From: JADJNW01 sp046314415
GTDB lineage: Bacteria; Bacteroidota; Bacteroidia; Chitinophagales; Saprospiraceae
Reading direction: 5' to 3'
NCBI GenBank assembly: GCA_046314415.1
Contig: JBKBWT010000246.1
Span: 1-9,301 of the forward strand
DNA: 9,301 nucleotides
The translations under genes and the position numbers were made by a program. This document shows, piece after piece, positions 6,699 to 9,301 of the stretch; position 1 is the stretch's first letter, and every line of letters starts with the position of its first letter. The notes under the pieces are model-generated. The model searched no databases and was not told where the DNA came from. It saw only the letters and a list, made by a program, of their open reading frames with translations.

Positions 6699-7190
6699 AT
6701 GATAAGAATTATAATATGCTTGTTGCCTTTATTTATTATATCATGGTTAGGCTTTTGGCAAGGCAATCCGTCAAAGCATAATTTACCAGCCACTGCCTCT
6801 AATGTTGACACAACATTTGATATGCAAAAAGCCTTGGCAACGTTGCGCGAACAGATTAAAGGAAAGGAAAATCTGCCAGCCGACAGTGTGTTTCAGAATA
6901 TTCAGGTATTAAAAAAAGTGCCCGCTGCGTGCCTGCTGCGCATCATGGAAAACGGCTACAGCACTTCACTGGGCGTGACCTGTACGCATTGCCACATGCC
7001 AGATGAATGGGCGAAAGAAGACAAGCCGCAGAAGCAAATTACGCGGGAAATGGCAGCGATGATGCGGGAAATCAACAATGATTTACTAAAGAAAATCCCG
7101 AATTTACCCAATAAAACGCCGGTTATCAACTGCACGACCTGCCATCGCGGTCAGGTCAAACCAGCTTTGGATTTACAGCAGAAAAACTAA
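6699..7190 (+). CDS. Diheme c-type cytochrome, reaction-centre cytochrome-like family
   Basis: A 163-residue c-type cytochrome with an N-terminal signal or anchor helix (residues 3-20, MIRIIICLLPLFIISWLGFW; no lipobox Cys at the right place). It has two CXXCH heme sites, CTHCH (95-99) and CTTCH (145-149). The surrounding pattern VFQNIQVLKKVPAACLLRIM ... SLGVTCTHCH ... KPQKQITREMAAMMREIN ... VINCTTCHRGQ resembles the photosynthetic reaction-centre cytochrome subunit family (PF02276-like), which many non-phototrophic Bacteroidota encode. Met83 and a Met of the 118-122 cluster, each on a helix before its heme site, are candidate distal ligands. It should be periplasmic and carry electrons. ATG 6699 is chosen over an earlier in-frame ATG at 6591, which lies inside the previous gene and would put non-signal sequence before the hydrophobic helix. 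No photosynthesis genes are seen. Confidence 0.9.
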   Translation: MIRIIICLLPLFIISWLGFWQGNPSKHNLPATASNVDTTFDMQKALATLREQIKGKENLPADSVFQNIQVLKKVPAACLLRIMENGYSTSLGVTCTHCHMPDEWAKEDKPQKQITREMAAMMREINNDLLKKIPNLPNKTPVINCTTCHRGQVKPALDLQQKN

Positions 7191-7232
7191 ATAGTTCACG
7201 GTAGGCGGGGCAAGAAATATAAAGCATTGAAT

Positions 7233-7835
7233 TTATTCTTTACTTTCTTGCACCTCTTTCCAGGTTTGATATAATATTTCCTGACTTGGGCGATCAGCGG
7301 GCAGCTCGCGCAGCGGCTCGCACGCTCGTAAGGATTCGTAACATTCCTGCGGCAGCATTTGATATAATTTGGTGCCCTGCGTTTTCCAGTGTATCATATC
7401 GTCACTGACTTCTTTAATAATTTTACCGGGATTGCCAACAACAAGGCTTCTGGGCGGAATATTTTCACCGGCTTTTATAAAACATAAAGCACCTATGATA
7501 CATTCATCGCCGATTATTACATCATCCATAATAACCGCATTCATACCAACTAATACATTTTTACCAATGGTAGCGCCGTGAATAATTGCACCGTGCCCGA
7601 TATGCGCGCCTTCCAGCAACCGCACGGTGACGCCCGGAAACATATGAATCGTGCAATTTTCCTGCACATTGCAGCCATCTTCTATAATAATACCGCCCCA
7701 ATCGCCGCGAATCGCCGCGCCCGGACCAATGTAAACATTCCTGCCGATTATTACATTGCCCGTCACCGCTGCTTGGGGATGCACAAAAGCCGATTCATGC
7801 ACAACGGGTTTAAAACCTTTGAATTCGTAAAACAT
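7233..7835 (-). CDS. paaY: PaaY/gamma-carbonic anhydrase-like hexapeptide-repeat protein
   Basis: A 200-residue left-handed beta-helix protein, closely similar along its length to PaaY, a trimeric thioesterase/carbonic anhydrase-type protein of phenylacetate degradation. Hexapeptide repeats run from about residue 12 to 140 (VIIGRNVYIGPGAAIRGD, then GAHIGHGAIIHGATIGKNVL, then VVGNPGKII). The metal ligands His64, His81 and His86 are present, as are Arg43, Asp45 and Gln58, which match the conserved Arg, Asp and Gln of gamma-carbonic anhydrases. The C-terminal WKTQGTKLYQ (150-159) and EPLREL (173-178) segments are PaaY-like rather than general gamma-carbonic anhydrase. No paa catabolic genes are in the window, so a role in phenylacetate breakdown is unproven; CaiE or another family member is the alternative. 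It converges with the cytochrome gene, 42 bp apart, without a visible terminator hairpin. Confidence 0.9.
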   Translation of the reverse strand: MFYEFKGFKPVVHESAFVHPQAAVTGNVIIGRNVYIGPGAAIRGDWGGIIIEDGCNVQENCTIHMFPGVTVRLLEGAHIGHGAIIHGATIGKNVLVGMNAVIMDDVIIGDECIIGALCFIKAGENIPPRSLVVGNPGKIIKEVSDDMIHWKTQGTKLYQMLPQECYESLRACEPLRELPADRPSQEILYQTWKEVQESKE

Positions 7836-7853
7836 GCTATTTATTTATTATTT

Positions 7854-7882
7854 GAGATTTAACGTTCCGCTCGATTGTCAAA
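7854..7882 (-). promoter_or_regulatory. Weak candidate promoter for the PaaY-like gene
   Basis: On the minus strand TTTGACA (7882-7876) is followed after about 14 bp by TAAATCTC (7861-7854), a partial match (6 of 8) to TAnnTTTG; counted from the TTG the spacer is 17 bp, slightly short. It would give a leader of about a dozen bases before the ATG at 7835. Low confidence. Confidence 0.22.
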
Positions 7883-7913
7883 TGAAAACGAAAAACTGTT
7901 AAAATAAAGACTT

Positions 7914-7947
7914 TTTGCAGCAAAATTTCACTTTTCGCGTATCTTTT
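7914..7947 (+). promoter_or_regulatory. Candidate promoter for the membrane protein gene at 8027
   Basis: TTTG (7914-7917) and TATCTTTT (7940-7947, seven of eight matches to TAnnTTTG) are 22 bp apart, within or slightly above the usual Bacteroidota spacing. It would give a leader of about 75 bases containing the dyad at 7962-7975. Confidence 0.33.
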
Positions 7948-7961
7948 AGGGGGTAAAACAG

Positions 7962-7975
7962 TTCTATAATTAGAA
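7962..7975. promoter_or_regulatory. Perfect dyad between divergent genes
   Basis: TTCTA-TAAT-TAGAA is a perfect 5-4-5 inverted repeat in the 191-bp region between the divergent genes at 7835 and 8027, just downstream of the plus-strand promoter candidate. The size suits a dimeric regulator, but short AT-rich dyads also arise by chance. The rest of the region is AT-rich with nothing else recognisable. Confidence 0.22.
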
Positions 7976-8026
7976 GCTATATTCCATTTATCCATATATT
8001 ATTATCAATCATTAATTTCTACTTTC

Positions 8027-8878
8027 TTGGCGCAGCACAATTGGGCATATACGAGTGAATCCGGCAAGCAGTATGTAGTCGGGCTCTATCATGGTGTGGA
8101 ATCTGGTCACCTCATGGTTTATTGTGATTTGCGCATTATTTTGATAGAATTCAGTATTTTACAAGATTATACGTATTCATTTTTTATTGAAAACGAGATG
8201 CTCGATCTCACCATCAAGCGCAAGGATAATGAATTCCAGTATGGTTTTCAGGTGAATAAGGAGGTGGATACGCCGCGCAACCGCAAACGCAAAGTGCAGG
8301 AGAAGCAGGAGCGGCGTTGGATGTCGGTCGCGCTGGTAGTAATGGGCATTTTGGGGATTTTATTTTTGGGAGCCTGGTGGTACAACGAAGTCCGCTCCGA
8401 TGATAATGCCCTGGAAAAAGTGCGGTACAGTTCCTGGAAAACACCTGCCAAAGTCTTTGTAAACCAAGGTAATACACTTCAATATTCTTTTGTAGCTGAT
8501 GGGAAAGGCTATCAGGCGAAAATGGATCATCCGGAGGCACTGCTGTTCCCGCTAGAATCGGGTGATGAATTCATGGTTCGTTACGATTTTGATAATCCTA
8601 ATCTAAATGTCCTTGATTTTCAGTTGCCTACGCCGAGTCAGATTACTCGTTACCGGCAACGTGCTGCCGCGCAACACTTGCGTTTGCATCCTGATTTAGA
8701 TAAGAAACAAGTAGAATGTTTATTGGATATTGCCTTTGAAATCAAGGGATTAGCCGGTTATGCTGATTTTTATTTCCAACAAACCAATCCGCAGGAGAAT
8801 TCTAGGCACAATAAAGAAAGCTATGGCCGATTGACCCGCGATATTCCATTTCAAAAAGCTGCCAAGCTTTGCCAATGA
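8027..8878 (+). CDS. Uncharacterised single-pass membrane protein, TTG start
   Basis: A 283-residue protein I do not recognise. Residues 1-78 form a soluble domain with alternating beta character (KQYVVGLYHG, HLMVYCDLRIILIEF). Residues 81-98 are strongly basic and charged (TPRNRKRKVQEKQERR) and 99-118 are one membrane helix, so the N-terminus should be cytoplasmic. Residues about 130-200 are beta-rich (LQYSFVADGKGYQAK, then SGDEFMVRYDFDNP) and resemble DUF3592-type envelope domains, which would place them in the periplasm; that resemblance is from memory. The tail (203-283) is helical and charged. The frame has no ATG between the upstream stop (7967-7969) and the Met at residue 30, which would cut into the first domain, so TTG 8027 is the best start. 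scpB follows 53 bp later with its own promoter. Confidence 0.75.
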   Translation: MAQHNWAYTSESGKQYVVGLYHGVESGHLMVYCDLRIILIEFSILQDYTYSFFIENEMLDLTIKRKDNEFQYGFQVNKEVDTPRNRKRKVQEKQERRWMSVALVVMGILGILFLGAWWYNEVRSDDNALEKVRYSSWKTPAKVFVNQGNTLQYSFVADGKGYQAKMDHPEALLFPLESGDEFMVRYDFDNPNLNVLDFQLPTPSQITRYRQRAAAQHLRLHPDLDKKQVECLLDIAFEIKGLAGYADFYFQQTNPQENSRHNKESYGRLTRDIPFQKAAKLCQ

Positions 8879-8919
8879 CGAAGCATCCATCCATTTTCCA
8901 AAATTCCAACCTTCCTTTT

Positions 8920-8927
8920 TATCTTTG
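8920..8927 (+). promoter_or_regulatory. Exact Bacteroidota -7 element before scpB
   Basis: TATCTTTG is an exact match to TAnnTTTG and ends four bases before the ATG at 8932. Transcription normally begins a few bases after this element, so the start site would fall at or next to the ATG. No exact TTG lies at the -33 distance; TTTTCC at 8894-8899 is the nearest, weak match. Confidence 0.6.
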
Positions 8928-8931
8928 CCCA

Positions 8932-9301
8932 ATGGACTTTTTAATTCCTCATATCGAGAGTTTGATTTTTACGGCGGAGTCGCCCATTCGGCTAACGGAA
9001 ATTCAGAATTGTCTGGAAGAATCCTTTGGTAGTAGTTTCCCCGAAGCGGAACTGCTGGATGCGATTGCTCGTTTGCAAGAAAGATACAGCGATGAATTCG
9101 TCGCGTTTGAAATTGTGGAAATCAATGAAGGTTATCAAATGATGACCAAAGCCGCGTACCATCGCACGGTGGGCATTTACTTGAAACAGACGACTAAAAA
9201 ACGTTTGTCGCAAGCAGCGCTGGAAACTTTGTCCATCATTGCCTACAAGCAGCCGATTTCCAAGTCGGATGTCGAAAAAATTCGCGGTGTGAATTGCGAC
9301 T
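8932..9301 (+). CDS. scpB: ScpB, segregation and condensation protein B (3'-partial)
   Basis: The first 123 codons of ScpB, the winged-helix dimer that with ScpA binds SMC to form the bacterial condensin complex for chromosome compaction and segregation; cytosolic, nucleoid-associated. The beginning (MDFLIPHIESLIFTAESPIR) is the typical first helix. Residues 91-122, from RLSQAALETLSIIAYKQPIS through EKIRGVNC, contain the most conserved motif of the family. The reading frame is intact but runs off the right edge, so about a third or more of the protein is missing. The ATG at 8932 matches the usual family start and sits directly after the promoter element at 8920-8927. scpA, which is next to scpB in many bacteria, is not upstream here; the preceding gene is the unknown membrane protein. 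Confidence 0.95.
   Translation, partial: MDFLIPHIESLIFTAESPIRLTEIQNCLEESFGSSFPEAELLDAIARLQERYSDEFVAFEIVEINEGYQMMTKAAYHRTVGIYLKQTTKKRLSQAALETLSIIAYKQPISKSDVEKIRGVNCD

Noticed and set aside
7191..7232. Bidirectional terminator between the convergent cytochrome and PaaY-like genes
   Set aside because: No inverted repeat with flanking T-runs could be found in the 42-bp gap.
460..7835. The IorAB-like genes and the PaaY-like gene as one aromatic-degradation cluster
   Set aside because: They are about 4 kb apart, on opposite strands, with unrelated genes between and no ring-cleavage or CoA-ligase genes.

Overview
The window looks like chromosomal DNA of a Bacteroidota bacterium, most plausibly a Saprospiria-type lineage, with mid-range GC. 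Four things point there: a C-terminal type IX secretion (T9SS) sorting domain on the protein at 5876-6685; AraC-type regulators fused to a multi-pass membrane domain (4701-5792); Bacteroidota-style promoter elements (TTG ... TAnnTTTG), including an exact TATCTTTG just before the last gene; and almost no Shine-Dalgarno sequences. The exact lineage is inference.

Layout. Positions 1-360 hold a 21-bp tandem array of about 16 copies that runs towards the left edge. It reads in one frame as repeats of the heptad DLTHAAN. About 100 bp after it comes a two-gene operon (460-3215) for an IorAB-type molybdenum hydroxylase: a small 2Fe-2S/2Fe-2S subunit and a Tat-exported large Mo subunit, closed by a hairpin terminator. 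A 300-bp spacer with a candidate promoter, a dyad and short AT-rich repeats leads to an AlkC-type DNA glycosylase with a C-terminal Ig-like domain (3516-4649). Then come a seven-helix membrane AraC regulator (4701-5792) and a tight two-gene unit: a T9SS-secreted protein with a CX4CH heme-like motif (5876-6685) and a diheme cytochrome c of the photosynthetic reaction-centre-cytochrome-like family (6699-7190).

On the minus strand, convergent with the cytochrome, lies a PaaY/gamma-carbonic-anhydrase-like hexapeptide protein (7233-7835). Divergent from it is an uncharacterised single-pass membrane protein that seems to start at TTG (8027-8878). The window ends inside scpB (from 8932), whose promoter element sits so close to the ATG that the mRNA may be leaderless.

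How they work together. The two clear functional units are the molybdenum hydroxylase pair and the secreted-protein/cytochrome pair; both handle electrons in the cell envelope. The remaining genes (DNA repair, membrane regulator, PaaY-like, unknown membrane protein, chromosome segregation) look like an ordinary mixed chromosomal neighbourhood. I see no transposase, integrase, CRISPR array, tRNA or rRNA. The least explained element is the 21-bp array, where nearly all copy-to-copy differences are silent in one reading frame.
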